Part shown: positions 15,740-25,478 of the stretch, piece after piece
Layout: each line of letters starts with the position of its first letter
How positions within the stretch are numbered: the first letter of the stretch is position 1
Origin: Promethearchaeota archaeon
GTDB lineage: Archaea; Asgardarchaeota; Lokiarchaeia; Sigyniarchaeales; SOKP01
DNA length: 64,000 nucleotides
Assembly: GCA_016839555.1 (NCBI GenBank)
Contig: JAEOUA010000001.1
Span: 144,554 to 208,553 of the forward strand
Reading direction: 5' to 3'
The notes under the pieces: model-generated
The model's input: the letters and a program-made list of their open reading frames with translations, nothing else
Database searches by the model: none
What the model was told of the DNA's origin: nothing
Translations under genes and position numbers: made by a program

Positions 15740-18313
15740 ATGTTGAGAAGCTTTAACCGTGAAGAAAGTTTCTTAAGCGATTTTCAAGAGCGATATCAGC
15801 AAGGAAAAGAATTACTTTCTCAAGGAGATCATCATTGGGCAACTCGCTTAATTGTTGACCTTTTTTTTCGTATAGAAAGTGAAGTTTGGATTTCCACTCA
15901 AAAAAAGCAACAATTAATTCTAAAATTATCAAAGCTCTGGATAAATTATATTAATTCTCTTAAAATTAATGGAGAAATTACTGATCTAATTAAATATATT
16001 GATGCATATGATAGACTTTTTTCATTTCTTATTCAGATAGAAAATTATAATATGTTTGAGATTTCTATTAACGAATTATTAAGAGTACTTGTGAAAATGG
16101 ATGATTTACCAATCTCAAAAATCTCAAAATTTATTAACTCTATTTCTGTAAAATTTATCGAACAAGAAAACTATATTGAATTAATTGAAATACAATTTTT
16201 GTTAATTTTTCTTCAAGATTCAATTGTTCATGTAATATATTTTCATGAAATAATGGATTATTTATCTCAAATAATGAAAAAAATTGAACCATCCAAAAGA
16301 ACACTATTTTTATATATGATCTTAGAAAATGTGAATATTAAATTTGATCTTAGAGTGGATATTAAAGATTTTGTAGAAAATATAGGTAAAAAAGTAATCC
16401 ATTTGGTCTTCCCTCAATTAAAAGAATATTTTAGTGTTCTCAATACAATTGTCATAAACGAGCGAACATTTAATTCTATTAAAGATGATTTAATCAATTT
16501 ATTTTCTTATTTAAATAATATTGGTGAATCTTCTTGGACAATAGTTATTATTAGAAATCTTTTCTTTTATATTAATCAATTTGAATCATTTGAGGCTGCA
16601 ATAGAACAAATTCATCAATTCATTGAATTTTCAATTGATAGAAGTCGGTTAAATGTTGTTTACACCACCTATGATTATCTAGAATCCATTTTATTGACGC
16701 AATCAAAGGAGCAATATCATAATAAATTAATTGAATTATGGGCTGATGCTTGTAATAATTTTGCTAATATGAAACAAAAAGATTTTTTGTTGTTGGCTAT
16801 TGAAAGATTGGTTGAATATCTACAAATTCCTGAAAATAAATCAAATATATTCCATTACTTACATTCTTGTAATTATTTATGGAAATTTAGATCAATTTTC
16901 TTCTCCTTTAAAGAACAAGATTTTTGGAGGATGATTTTTTATAGAGCGCTTTACCAAGAAGGTAGTATAAATCTTGCCAAAAAAATCATTCCTTTTTTAA
17001 ATAAGAATCTCCAAGCCTTCGTGCAAGATTGTGAATCCTTATATAATAAAGCTCTTGCAGTAAAAAATGAGATCTATACTCTCGAAGAGAAGAAAGATTA
17101 TTATCTTCAACAAAAAAACCATCATATTGTAAATATGGTTATCAAAATTAATTCCATTGGTGAATTCTCATATCGGATTTATTATTCCGATGAAAATATA
17201 TTAGAAAGCACCTTTAGAAAAGAACATTGGAATGATACATATATTGTCAAAATATATAATGATCTATTTTTTAATAACGATGGAAAAAGCTATAATTTTA
17301 ATTTAAAGGAATTTGGAAAAATATTATATCTTTTACTTCCAAAAGAAATTCGAGATTATTTTTCTCAATTTAGAACTCAAGTTCTAAGACCTCAAATTTA
17401 TTTTGTTTTTGATAAAATGACTATTCCCTTTGAATTTATTTATAAAGAAGGATTTTTTTTATTTGCCTATTCTATCGGGTATAATATAGGTGCCCCCCTC
17501 ATTATGGGAGCAAAATTCTTAATAGAAAAAGAACATTCTCAAAAAATTACAACAGATCATGGATCAGAAGCATTATTAATAGATTCAATTAACGCTTTAG
17601 CTCCAAAACATTGGCAGGAAGATGAAAATAGAAAGAAATTATTATATGAATTTCCATCAGGAGCCAATGAATTAAACTATATTAAAGAACTATTTGATAA
17701 TAGACCTGAAATTCAGAATTTAAAAGTATTATTAGGTTCTGAAAGTACGAAAGGAACAATTTTAGAAGAAATATCTCAAGGTAATTACCATATAATCTAT
17801 TTTGTAGGAAATATAATTTTTTCAGAATCTCATCCAAGTTATAGTTATTTTATCACAAATGATGAATCTATCCTGAAATTTATAGATCTATTTAATGCGT
17901 TGGAAACTCAAGAGAAAAAAGTAAAGCCAATTTTATTCTTCGATACCCAAATGTTTGATAGAAAAGGAAATAGATTAAAAGAAGCATTAGGATTTTTCTC
18001 TGAGATTATTTCAGAATTAAATTTTAATAATGTTAAGGGAGTTATTTGTAGAAACTATACCGATTTTAATATAGATACCAAAAAAATAATTTCAGAGTTT
18101 TTTAACAATCTTCTTGAAAAAAACAGCTTAGGTATTTCTTTGCTTAAAGCTCGTGAAACTCTTCTACCGAAAATACCAAAACTAATTAAGAAGCAATTGG
18201 ATGGAGAAAATCCCGTAGATCCAGACATTGATAAAAGTAAACATGTTAATATTGAGAATAGTCAAAAGTTTTTGAGTTTTCTATTATTTGGTGAGCCATG
18301 GAATAAAATATAG
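15740..18313 (+). CDS. Helical-repeat protein with catalytically dead CHAT-like domain
   Basis: An 857-residue protein. Residues 1-520 are helical, possibly TPR/alpha-solenoid-like. From about 530 the sequence follows a CHAT (caspase-like) domain: MTIPFEFIYKEGFFLFAYS, ANELNYIKELF, KVLLGSESTKGTILEEIS, then strand NYHIIYFVGN and the late ISLLKARETLL helix. The catalytic His region HFAGH is replaced by YFVGN (residues 687-691). The ACxS cysteine region is replaced by DTQM (735-738), so both catalytic residues are lost. CHAT proteins are proteases or, when dead, scaffolds. It is preceded by an AAAGG-type ribosome site and follows the actin-like gene by 76 bases, so co-transcription is likely. The fold call is by motif pattern only. 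Confidence 0.65.
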   Translation: MLRSFNREESFLSDFQERYQQGKELLSQGDHHWATRLIVDLFFRIESEVWISTQKKQQLILKLSKLWINYINSLKINGEITDLIKYIDAYDRLFSFLIQIENYNMFEISINELLRVLVKMDDLPISKISKFINSISVKFIEQENYIELIEIQFLLIFLQDSIVHVIYFHEIMDYLSQIMKKIEPSKRTLFLYMILENVNIKFDLRVDIKDFVENIGKKVIHLVFPQLKEYFSVLNTIVINERTFNSIKDDLINLFSYLNNIGESSWTIVIIRNLFFYINQFESFEAAIEQIHQFIEFSIDRSRLNVVYTTYDYLESILLTQSKEQYHNKLIELWADACNNFANMKQKDFLLLAIERLVEYLQIPENKSNIFHYLHSCNYLWKFRSIFFSFKEQDFWRMIFYRALYQEGSINLAKKIIPFLNKNLQAFVQDCESLYNKALAVKNEIYTLEEKKDYYLQQKNHHIVNMVIKINSIGEFSYRIYYSDENILESTFRKEHWNDTYIVKIYNDLFFNNDGKSYNFNLKEFGKILYLLLPKEIRDYFSQFRTQVLRPQIYFVFDKMTIPFEFIYKEGFFLFAYSIGYNIGAPLIMGAKFLIEKEHSQKITTDHGSEALLIDSINALAPKHWQEDENRKKLLYEFPSGANELNYIKELFDNRPEIQNLKVLLGSESTKGTILEEISQGNYHIIYFVGNIIFSESHPSYSYFITNDESILKFIDLFNALETQEKKVKPILFFDTQMFDRKGNRLKEALGFFSEIISELNFNNVKGVICRNYTDFNIDTKKIISEFFNNLLEKNSLGISLLKARETLLPKIPKLIKKQLDGENPVDPDIDKSKHVNIENSQKFLSFLLFGEPWNKI

Positions 18314-18433
18314 CCATATCATTCTAAAGTTTTAATATCATAAACAAATATTGTTTATAATTATTAAAAATAACTTTAAATATAATTTATTTATTCTATT
18401 AATATAGAATCATAAAAGGAGTAAAGAAAAAAA

Positions 18434-18958
18434 TTGTCTGACAGATTATTAGAACTCAGAATCGAAAATCAGAAATTAAAAAATCAAGTTGAACAATTAG
18501 AAAATAAAATATTATCGTTGGTAGGAAATATTGAAATTGAAGTATCACAAAAAGGTTTATTAAATGAAGAGATATTAATTTTATTTGAAAATACAGAAAA
18601 AAATTTAAATATTTTAACGCCTTATATCGATAAATTCTATAATAATGAGCTAAAAAGATTAAGCCAAAAAGGTATTAATATATTGGTTATTATTCATGAT
18701 AGAAGTTTAATTCCTAATAAATATAGAATATTTTATGATGAATTAAAAACAAAATCAAACATTCATATTGTAAATAATCCAAATATAAAATGTCTTGTAA
18801 TATTTAATGAAAAAAATGGTATTTATTCTGGAGGCGCTCTGGATAAAGATGTATTAGATAAATCAATTTTAATTGAAACTAAAATAAATGAAGCAACTAA
18901 ACTCTATAAAATCAAGCAAATCTATAATCTTTTCCTCCCATCATTTATGAGAAAATAG
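18434..18958 (+). CDS. Coiled-coil plus PLD-like domain protein
   Basis: A 174-residue protein. Residues 1-30 form a coiled coil (LRIENQKLKNQVEQLENKI). Residues about 35-170 resemble a phospholipase D-like sensor domain: helix, LNILTPYID, GINILVIIHDR, IHIVNNPNIKCLVIFN, and a GIYSGGALDKD strand. The HxK catalytic motif of true PLD enzymes is absent (NPNIKCL is at its place), so it is probably a binding module as in some transcription regulators. The start is TTG, with AAAGGAG 12 bases upstream and no better in-frame codon. It is the last gene of the rightward cytoskeletal run. Confidence 0.6.
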   Translation: MSDRLLELRIENQKLKNQVEQLENKILSLVGNIEIEVSQKGLLNEEILILFENTEKNLNILTPYIDKFYNNELKRLSQKGINILVIIHDRSLIPNKYRIFYDELKTKSNIHIVNNPNIKCLVIFNEKNGIYSGGALDKDVLDKSILIETKINEATKLYKIKQIYNLFLPSFMRK

Positions 18959-19020
18959 GATGAATATTATAGTTTTTTATTATATTTCTTTTCTTTAATA
19001 GTTTTTAGTTTTTAAAAAAG

Positions 19021-19512
19021 TTAAAGAATAATTTTATTTTCATATAAAAAATTAGATATATCATCGGCTACTAATTCTCTAGCAACTTGAATCTCACATT
19101 TATTCCAAATTTTTGTTTCTTTAATATTTTCCCATTCTTTCTCACTAAGATAATCTTCATTAATTTTATGAGTGTTTTTTAAATCATCAAGAATATTATC
19201 ATTTACCCTAAAAACACTAATTTTATAATAAAGAACAAATCGTCTTCTACCATTTGGATAATTAATCTCTTGAATGTTTAAATTTAGTTCATCAATTAAT
19301 CTTGATATTAATAATTGATTGATATTGCTATTATTTCCATTTTGTTGGAATTGGATAATTATTCTAGATTTATAATAATTTTCATTAGAATCTATGATAT
19401 TAATAAATATATTGGCATTTCTTCTTAGGTCGTTTATTCTATAATCTTCATCTTCGCCTGTTTCACGAGCTATTTTTTTTAATGCTAGAATTACAGTGTC
19501 AGTTTTCATCAT
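19021..19512 (-). CDS. Hypothetical protein downstream of the restriction-modification gene
   Basis: A 163-residue protein without recognised domain. The C-terminal half (SEKEWENIKETKIWNKCEIQVARELVADDISNFL) is helical; the middle (RRRFVLYYKISVFRVND) looks like beta strands. It lies 204 bases downstream of the type IIG enzyme on the same strand. It might be an accessory of that system or an unrelated gene. Composition matches neighbours. Confidence 0.5.
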   Translation of the reverse strand: MMKTDTVILALKKIARETGEDEDYRINDLRRNANIFINIIDSNENYYKSRIIIQFQQNGNNSNINQLLISRLIDELNLNIQEINYPNGRRRFVLYYKISVFRVNDNILDDLKNTHKINEDYLSEKEWENIKETKIWNKCEIQVARELVADDISNFLYENKIIL

Positions 19513-19715
19513 AAGAATAAGTTATAAAAATTAATTTTAAGATTATATCAACTTTATTCTTATTTATATTGAGAGAGAATGTAAAATTAGTAATTTTTTA
19601 TGAAAATTTCTGATTAATATTAAATAAGCTAAAAGATTTATATTAAATCAAAAATCTAGAGACAATAATGAAATAAAATTCTCTAAAATCATAAAATAAA
19701 ATTAGTGATTCTAAT

Positions 19716-22691
19716 TTATTCCAAAAGATATTCCTTTATTATTTTTAGCCCTTTAACACCTTTTAAAATCTTAAGTCCAAGTTTTCTTATGTTATCATGT
19801 TCCTCCTTAATTAATCTTCGAATTGTAGACATTTTCAATTCTTCTCCTGAATTAGCTAATTCCTCTATTTTAATTGAACATTGCTTAGCGAACCTTGCTA
19901 TTTCTTTTTGGTCTTTACTACTAGAAAATTTTGGAATATTAAAATATAATGGTCGCTTATGATGATGTCTAGTATCGCTTATGGTTTTAGTACTTTTATA
20001 AAGTTTTTTGATATTAAGCATGCCACATAAATAATATGCTTCTTCTTCAATATCAGTTCCATAATAGTATAAAGTTGAATCTACAAAAATTATACCTTTA
20101 GGATCTTCTATAACTGCTGCCATAAGAGATTTTGCATTTGGAAAAACAATTTTATATTTTTTTCTTTGCTCTTTTCTTACTTTACCATTTTTACATAATT
20201 TATTTCGATAATTTATCCCAATATCATAGAGATTATATTTATTTTCCTCTCTATATATCTTTTTTATCTTATTCCAATGTTTTCTACTATATGGACCAAT
20301 TTTTTCTGGTTTATATTCAAGATTTTTATTTAAGGGTAGAAATATATCATAAAGTTTTATATAATAAGGGAATAAACCTCTAGACAAGGTTGCCTTAAAT
20401 AAATTTTCAGTCTCTACTCTTTCTCTGCTGAAATGTTTGTTTTTCCAAAAACCTTTTGCTTGAGGAGAAATCCAAGGTTCAATAATGGAGATTCTTCCAT
20501 TCTCAGTTTGATCTAATATTTCTACATACAATAAAGATTTTGGTATCATATCTGCTCCTTGAATAAATTCGGAATAATATTCAGAAAGACTAAAAGGAAG
20601 TAATTCATCTTTTTGCTCAGGTCTAATTAATTTTTTTATAAGATATTTTTCTCCTCTTTGAGGTTCAAAATATGCGTAAGGAGTAAGTTCAAATTTTTTT
20701 TGTTTTTCCATTATTTGGGCATCAAAATATGTACATTTAGCAGGATATTTTTCAAATACATCTCGCCGACGAGCAATTTCAGTAATAAAACTACCAAAAA
20801 AGCAACAACAATCTATATTAAATACTAAGTCATTGAACTCAAAAAATTCAATATCTTTAAAAATGTCGAATCTTCGGGCTTTTTGATTTTGAGATGAAAC
20901 TAATAAAGATCGTGGCATTACAAAACCAACTCTTCCTTTTCCATCTCTTCTTAAATATAAATTCGGTATTTTATACAAAAATATGATTGCTTCTTCAATA
21001 TTTGTAACATTATGAGCTCCGGGTTTGATATTATATTGTTCAGAAATTTTTTTCATATCATTACGTAATTTTATATCTGCATCTTTATATGTAAGCCAAG
21101 GAGGATTAGTAATAATTAAGTCCATCTTTTTCTGTAATAATAAGGATCTAATACCAACAAGATTATTAAGAATATATAACCAGATATGATCTTTTTCTTG
21201 AGCTTTTAATTCGAATAATTCTTCAAAAAATTCTAAAATTGGGTGCCTAATCTTGGATTGATCACTTAGAAAGGAGTTATCAAAATTAATTGAAATTCTT
21301 GCTAAAGCAGCTTCCCAAACATCATCAAAATTATGAAAATCTTCCCAGACATTATATATTGATCTAACTAGTTTCTGAAAAAGTTCTATGTTTTTCTCAG
21401 TTAAAACATCACCAGGTATTCGTAATTCTATTTCATCTCCAAGTAAATCAACACAAAAACTATAAAACTTCCCAAGTTGGACATCTTGAGTTGGTGAAAA
21501 TTGAAGAGGATCGATTGAATTGCATAAAAAAACATTAATAGAAATCTTTTCAATCCATTTCCGATGGGATTTTAAATATAATAATATGTTTGCTTTAGAA
21601 GTAAGAATGGCAATAGGATTAATATCAAATCCAAAAATATTATTTACAGCTTCAAACCATTCATTTGGGGGTTTTTTATCTGAAAATGATATATTATCAT
21701 CGATTTTTTTAAGGATTTCAATAAGAAATGTTCCAGATCCACATGATGAGTCTAATACACGCATTCCTAATTTATATTCTTTTTCAACCATTTTTTTACA
21801 TAATCGTTCAGGAGTATAATATTCTCCTAATCGATGTCTAACACCAGCAATAATCATTTCTTGATAAATTGCTCTAAAAATGTCGGTAGCTTTAAACTCC
21901 ATGGTTTTCATTTTGTTAAAAAATTCATCGCATAACCCTTCTACATTTATTACCCATCTAAAAAAATCATAATGAAATAATGAAATTCCTAATAATTCAA
22001 AATAATTTTCCAATCCTTTAAAAGAATCTCTGGAATATTCACCTGGTTCCATGAATTCTTGATAAAGAATTAATTTCAATAACATGCTCAGATAAGAATG
22101 TCTAAAGAATAACTCTTTTCCAACATCTTCATCATGATAAGCTAATGAAAAGTGTTTTTTCCATTGTTGAAAGCAAACTGTCTTTTCCCCATTTCGTTCT
22201 ATAAAATGGTTCTCCAAGCGTGAATATGCTAATATATACATAGGAGAATTTATTCCAAATAAAATAGCAAATTGTTCAGAATCTATGATCTTTGGACCTA
22301 AAACACTTTCAATTAAAGATATTATCGTTTTTTCATTAATATCTCGTTTATTCTGTATTACTAATTCTTTATTGAAATAATAAATATATTTTTCTGAAAT
22401 TACTATTAGAAGATTTGGATATTTACCACGAGTGGAAAAATATTCATTAATATATTGTGTACCCTTTGTTTTGACCCATTTTTCTAAGTCTTTCTCAGTT
22501 ATGTTATATTTATAATCAATGATTACATCACCAATTAAACAATCAGGTCTTCCTTCTAAGACTCTCTCTTGAGCTTGATATTCTAATTCCAATCTATCAA
22601 ATATACTGTCAAACCAATGCTCTATATCAAATTCTTTCGTTGCTTTGTTTAATTGGGTTAAATCCATTTCAATGTCTTTAAGTATAATCAT
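19716..22691 (-). CDS. Type IIG restriction-modification enzyme (Eco57I-like)
   Basis: A 991-residue single-chain restriction endonuclease and adenine methyltransferase. The N-terminal nuclease has a PD-(D/E)xK pattern: GRPDCLIGDVIIDYK with Asp50, Asp59 and Lys61. A helical connector follows. The N6-adenine methylase core has motif I LDSSCGSGTFLIEI at about 311-325 and catalytic motif IV NPPW near 528. A C-terminal region (about 700-991) is the likely target recognition domain. Length and order are typical of the family. The gene has no separate specificity or nuclease partner. It interrupts an otherwise cytoskeletal/GTPase neighbourhood, which suggests horizontal gain. The reading frame and key motifs are intact. 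Confidence 0.88.
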   Translation of the reverse strand: MIILKDIEMDLTQLNKATKEFDIEHWFDSIFDRLELEYQAQERVLEGRPDCLIGDVIIDYKYNITEKDLEKWVKTKGTQYINEYFSTRGKYPNLLIVISEKYIYYFNKELVIQNKRDINEKTIISLIESVLGPKIIDSEQFAILFGINSPMYILAYSRLENHFIERNGEKTVCFQQWKKHFSLAYHDEDVGKELFFRHSYLSMLLKLILYQEFMEPGEYSRDSFKGLENYFELLGISLFHYDFFRWVINVEGLCDEFFNKMKTMEFKATDIFRAIYQEMIIAGVRHRLGEYYTPERLCKKMVEKEYKLGMRVLDSSCGSGTFLIEILKKIDDNISFSDKKPPNEWFEAVNNIFGFDINPIAILTSKANILLYLKSHRKWIEKISINVFLCNSIDPLQFSPTQDVQLGKFYSFCVDLLGDEIELRIPGDVLTEKNIELFQKLVRSIYNVWEDFHNFDDVWEAALARISINFDNSFLSDQSKIRHPILEFFEELFELKAQEKDHIWLYILNNLVGIRSLLLQKKMDLIITNPPWLTYKDADIKLRNDMKKISEQYNIKPGAHNVTNIEEAIIFLYKIPNLYLRRDGKGRVGFVMPRSLLVSSQNQKARRFDIFKDIEFFEFNDLVFNIDCCCFFGSFITEIARRRDVFEKYPAKCTYFDAQIMEKQKKFELTPYAYFEPQRGEKYLIKKLIRPEQKDELLPFSLSEYYSEFIQGADMIPKSLLYVEILDQTENGRISIIEPWISPQAKGFWKNKHFSRERVETENLFKATLSRGLFPYYIKLYDIFLPLNKNLEYKPEKIGPYSRKHWNKIKKIYREENKYNLYDIGINYRNKLCKNGKVRKEQRKKYKIVFPNAKSLMAAVIEDPKGIIFVDSTLYYYGTDIEEEAYYLCGMLNIKKLYKSTKTISDTRHHHKRPLYFNIPKFSSSKDQKEIARFAKQCSIKIEELANSGEELKMSTIRRLIKEEHDNIRKLGLKILKGVKGLKIIKEYLLE

Positions 22692-22946
22692 ATATATAAA
22701 ATTGATTTTTAAGCTTAAAATTCTTTTTCTATAAAAAACTGAAAAAATATTAGAAACACACTTCTATAAAGTTAATTTTACTAAATTCTTAATGAACAAA
22801 AGAAAAAGCAATATTTACTAATAAGATACGATAAATTTTATTGGAAAGCAAATTTTTAAATTAATATAGTTCTATAGATTTAATATAGAATATCTATTCG
22901 ATTTAATATAAAAAATTTAATAGGAATTATCATAAGGTTATAACAG

Positions 22947-23552
22947 ATGCCCAGCCGGCGTGGAGATGGAACACTCGTTTTCAAGATATGTTTTTATGGT
23001 CCCAGCCTTGGCGGTAAAACAACTGCCTTAGAGTGGGTTTATAATAAAGAAGGCCTTGCTAGCGGAGACATGCAGCAAATTGCGGATCCTACTGGAAGGA
23101 CACTCTTTTTTGACAGGGTTGTGGCTAAGGTAAGCAATGTTGTTTTTCAAGTTTACACTGTTGCCGGTCAGCGTAGGCATAAATTTCAGAGGCAAACTGT
23201 TTTAAAAGGTACAGATGCCATAATTTTTGTGTGGGATAGTTTAATTGACCAATGGGAAGAAAATATCTGGTCTTTGAAAGAATTATTACGATTTTATGGG
23301 AAAAAACTAATTTCGTCCAAACCAGGGGATCCACCCGAGGTTCCTATGGTAGTAATGGCGAATAAGCGCGATTTAGATGATATAATAAAGGTAGATAAAG
23401 TTCGAGAAGCTTTAAATACAGCACATCTAGATGATACCTTAGTCTATGAGACAATAGCGATCACCGGTGCAAATGTCAAGCGTGCATTTGTCTTTGCATC
23501 CCGACAAGCCGTTCTGAACCACTATAAAAAGCTTTCAGGGGAAGTTTCTTAG
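22947..23552 (+). CDS. Small Ras-like GTPase (MglA/Arf-like)
   Basis: A 201-residue GTPase. G1 is GPSLGGKTT (residues 18-26), G3 is TVAGQ (71-75) in place of the common DTAGQ, and G4 is NKRD (139-142). A TG-motif (ITGAN) is in the G5 position. The G3 form, with no Asp, is characteristic of MglA and related prokaryotic GTPases regulated by roadblock proteins. No C-terminal cysteine for lipid attachment is present. A ribosome site AAGGT precedes the ATG by eight bases. It stands alone, but the window encodes roadblock and longin proteins that could be its regulators; that pairing is inference. Confidence 0.92.
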   Translation: MPSRRGDGTLVFKICFYGPSLGGKTTALEWVYNKEGLASGDMQQIADPTGRTLFFDRVVAKVSNVVFQVYTVAGQRRHKFQRQTVLKGTDAIIFVWDSLIDQWEENIWSLKELLRFYGKKLISSKPGDPPEVPMVVMANKRDLDDIIKVDKVREALNTAHLDDTLVYETIAITGANVKRAFVFASRQAVLNHYKKLSGEVS

Positions 23553-23614
23553 TAATACTTAAAGATCCCTAATAATTACTCTTTTTGATTTTGAATTTTA
23601 CCTGAATTAGAGAA

Positions 23615-24142
23615 TTATATATATTTAATTTCGAAATTCACTTTATTTTTCGATATTTCCAGAAATGCATAGGAATTGACATCAGTAAATTTCTTATCGG
23701 TAGGAGTACCAGGATTAAGATAAAGTTTGCCATCTCTTTCTTCTTTAAATGGATGATGGGTATGCCCAAAGAGAATAATATCATATTTAGATAAATTATA
23801 ACTTTTATTTAATCGCTCAATAATTCTATATGGTCCTCCGCTTCCATGAGTTAGAAATATTTTATGTCCTAATATCTCTAATTCCTTTTCTGTGGGTAAT
23901 TTTTCATTAATTTCACGATTATCCATATTTCCGGAGATTGCAATTATTTTATCTTTATCAAAATTCTCGATAAGACTATTATAAGTCTCTAACGTAGTGA
24001 AATCTCCTAAATGAAAAATATAATCGACATTTTTATCCTTAAAATCTTTAATAATTTGTTGGGGAATTTCTGAGCCTCGGGAAGGAAGATGAGTATCTGA
24101 AATTACTCCTATGAGGATTTTATCCTTATTTATCTGCATCAT
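23615..24142 (-). CDS. YfcE/MJ0936-type phosphodiesterase
   Basis: A 175-residue calcineurin-like metallophosphoesterase. All metal-binding motifs are present: GVISDTH (Asp16, His18), HLGDF, SGNMDN, LTHG and FGHTHHP. The small size places it with archaeal MJ0936 and E. coli YfcE, which hydrolyse phosphodiester model substrates; the natural substrate is unknown. A second family member is at 32494, with only general similarity. The gene is convergent to the small GTPase. Confidence 0.9.
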   Translation of the reverse strand: MMQINKDKILIGVISDTHLPSRGSEIPQQIIKDFKDKNVDYIFHLGDFTTLETYNSLIENFDKDKIIAISGNMDNREINEKLPTEKELEILGHKIFLTHGSGGPYRIIERLNKSYNLSKYDIILFGHTHHPFKEERDGKLYLNPGTPTDKKFTDVNSYAFLEISKNKVNFEIKYI

Positions 24143-24284
24143 TTTACCATCTTACTATAGAATAATTCTTATTCTATTAAAAATTCGTATTAATTTGAAA
24201 ATATAGATAAGAAAAACTTTATATTCTGTTAGTTTTTCTCGTTTATAATAAAAGAAGATGTTTGGAAAAAAGTGCTAAAAATAG

Positions 24285-25448
24285 ATGAGTATTTTTAAAG
24301 AGGATATAGAAGAAGCGAAAAATCGGCTTAAACTTTGGTGGGATCATGAAATACTTGATCGACCTTGCATTTCGTATATATTTCCTAAAGAAGGAAAAAA
24401 AATACCACATACTGATATTATTTTGGAATATTTTGATCCTTTTCATTTAGCAGAATTTTGGGATGATATAAAGGGTGCTCTTGATACATTCGAAAAGATT
24501 TCAAAAATATTTTATTTTGGAGGAGAAAATATTCCACGATTTTTTCCAAATTATGGACCCGGTATTATGGCTTCAGTATTGGGAATAATGCCGGAATATA
24601 AATCTAGAACTGTATGGTTTTCAAGAGATACCAGCGAAAAGAAAATAGTGCCATTACTTGAGAATGTAAAAATTAATATGAATAATCCTTGGTATGAAAG
24701 ATTAATAAAAACCACCGAAATATCTGCTAAACGAGCAGGAGTTAATTATTGTATTGCGGTACAAGATCTGGGAGGGATTTTAGACATCATTTCTTCCTTT
24801 CTAGGACCTACAAAATTAATTTTAACAATGAAAAGGAATCCTGAACTTATCGATACCTGTCGGTCAATTATTCTTGAAAAATGGATGAAAGTATATGATG
24901 AACTTCAGAAAATAATTGAGCGCTATTCAGATGGCTATAATAGTTGGATGAACATTTGGTGTCATAAACCTTGGTACCCCATACAATGTGATTTTGCTGC
25001 TTTTTTATCGCCTGAGTGGTACCGAAGATTTGTATTACCGGATATTATTGCCCAAGCAGACCAAATGGACTATGCCATTTATCATTTGGATGGTCCTGAT
25101 GCACTAATTCATTTGGATGAAATACTAAAGATTGAATCAATTGACGGAATTCAATGGGTTCCCGGAGCAGGAAATGAACTTAAATGTAGTGATTATTGGT
25201 TACCTGTTTATAAAAAGATCCAAGAAAAAGGAAAAAATGTCGTAATAGATTTTTTTGAATTGCCCGAACGATTATCTCATTTTTATAATGTCTTAGATCC
25301 GAATAAATTGTTTATTATTTTAATTTTTATGGATCATTTGAGAGCCAAATTTTTCACTCCCAAATTTTTTGGAGGTGAAGGAGGTGAAGGAACATTTAGA
25401 AACTTTAAAAGAACCTATCGCCGCCAAGCAAAAGAGCAAAGAATATAA
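24285..25448 (+). CDS. Uroporphyrinogen decarboxylase-like protein (methyltransferase type)
   Basis: A 387-residue protein of the UroD superfamily, subgroup resembling MtaA/CmuA-type methyltransferases. Typical elements are FLSPEWYRRFVLPDI (about 243-257), YHLDGPDALIHLDEI (about 265-280) and SIDGIQWVPGAG. These relatives usually move methyl groups between corrinoid proteins and thiols; true heme-type decarboxylation is unlikely. The extreme C terminus is odd. A 9-base tandem duplication (25371-25388) encodes GGEGGEG and is followed by a basic tail. No corrinoid protein gene lies nearby, so the substrate is unknown. Confidence 0.75.
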   Translation: MSIFKEDIEEAKNRLKLWWDHEILDRPCISYIFPKEGKKIPHTDIILEYFDPFHLAEFWDDIKGALDTFEKISKIFYFGGENIPRFFPNYGPGIMASVLGIMPEYKSRTVWFSRDTSEKKIVPLLENVKINMNNPWYERLIKTTEISAKRAGVNYCIAVQDLGGILDIISSFLGPTKLILTMKRNPELIDTCRSIILEKWMKVYDELQKIIERYSDGYNSWMNIWCHKPWYPIQCDFAAFLSPEWYRRFVLPDIIAQADQMDYAIYHLDGPDALIHLDEILKIESIDGIQWVPGAGNELKCSDYWLPVYKKIQEKGKNVVIDFFELPERLSHFYNVLDPNKLFIILIFMDHLRAKFFTPKFFGGEGGEGTFRNFKRTYRRQAKEQRI

Positions 25449-25478
25449 TCATCATAATTTTTCTATAAAAAGATTTCA

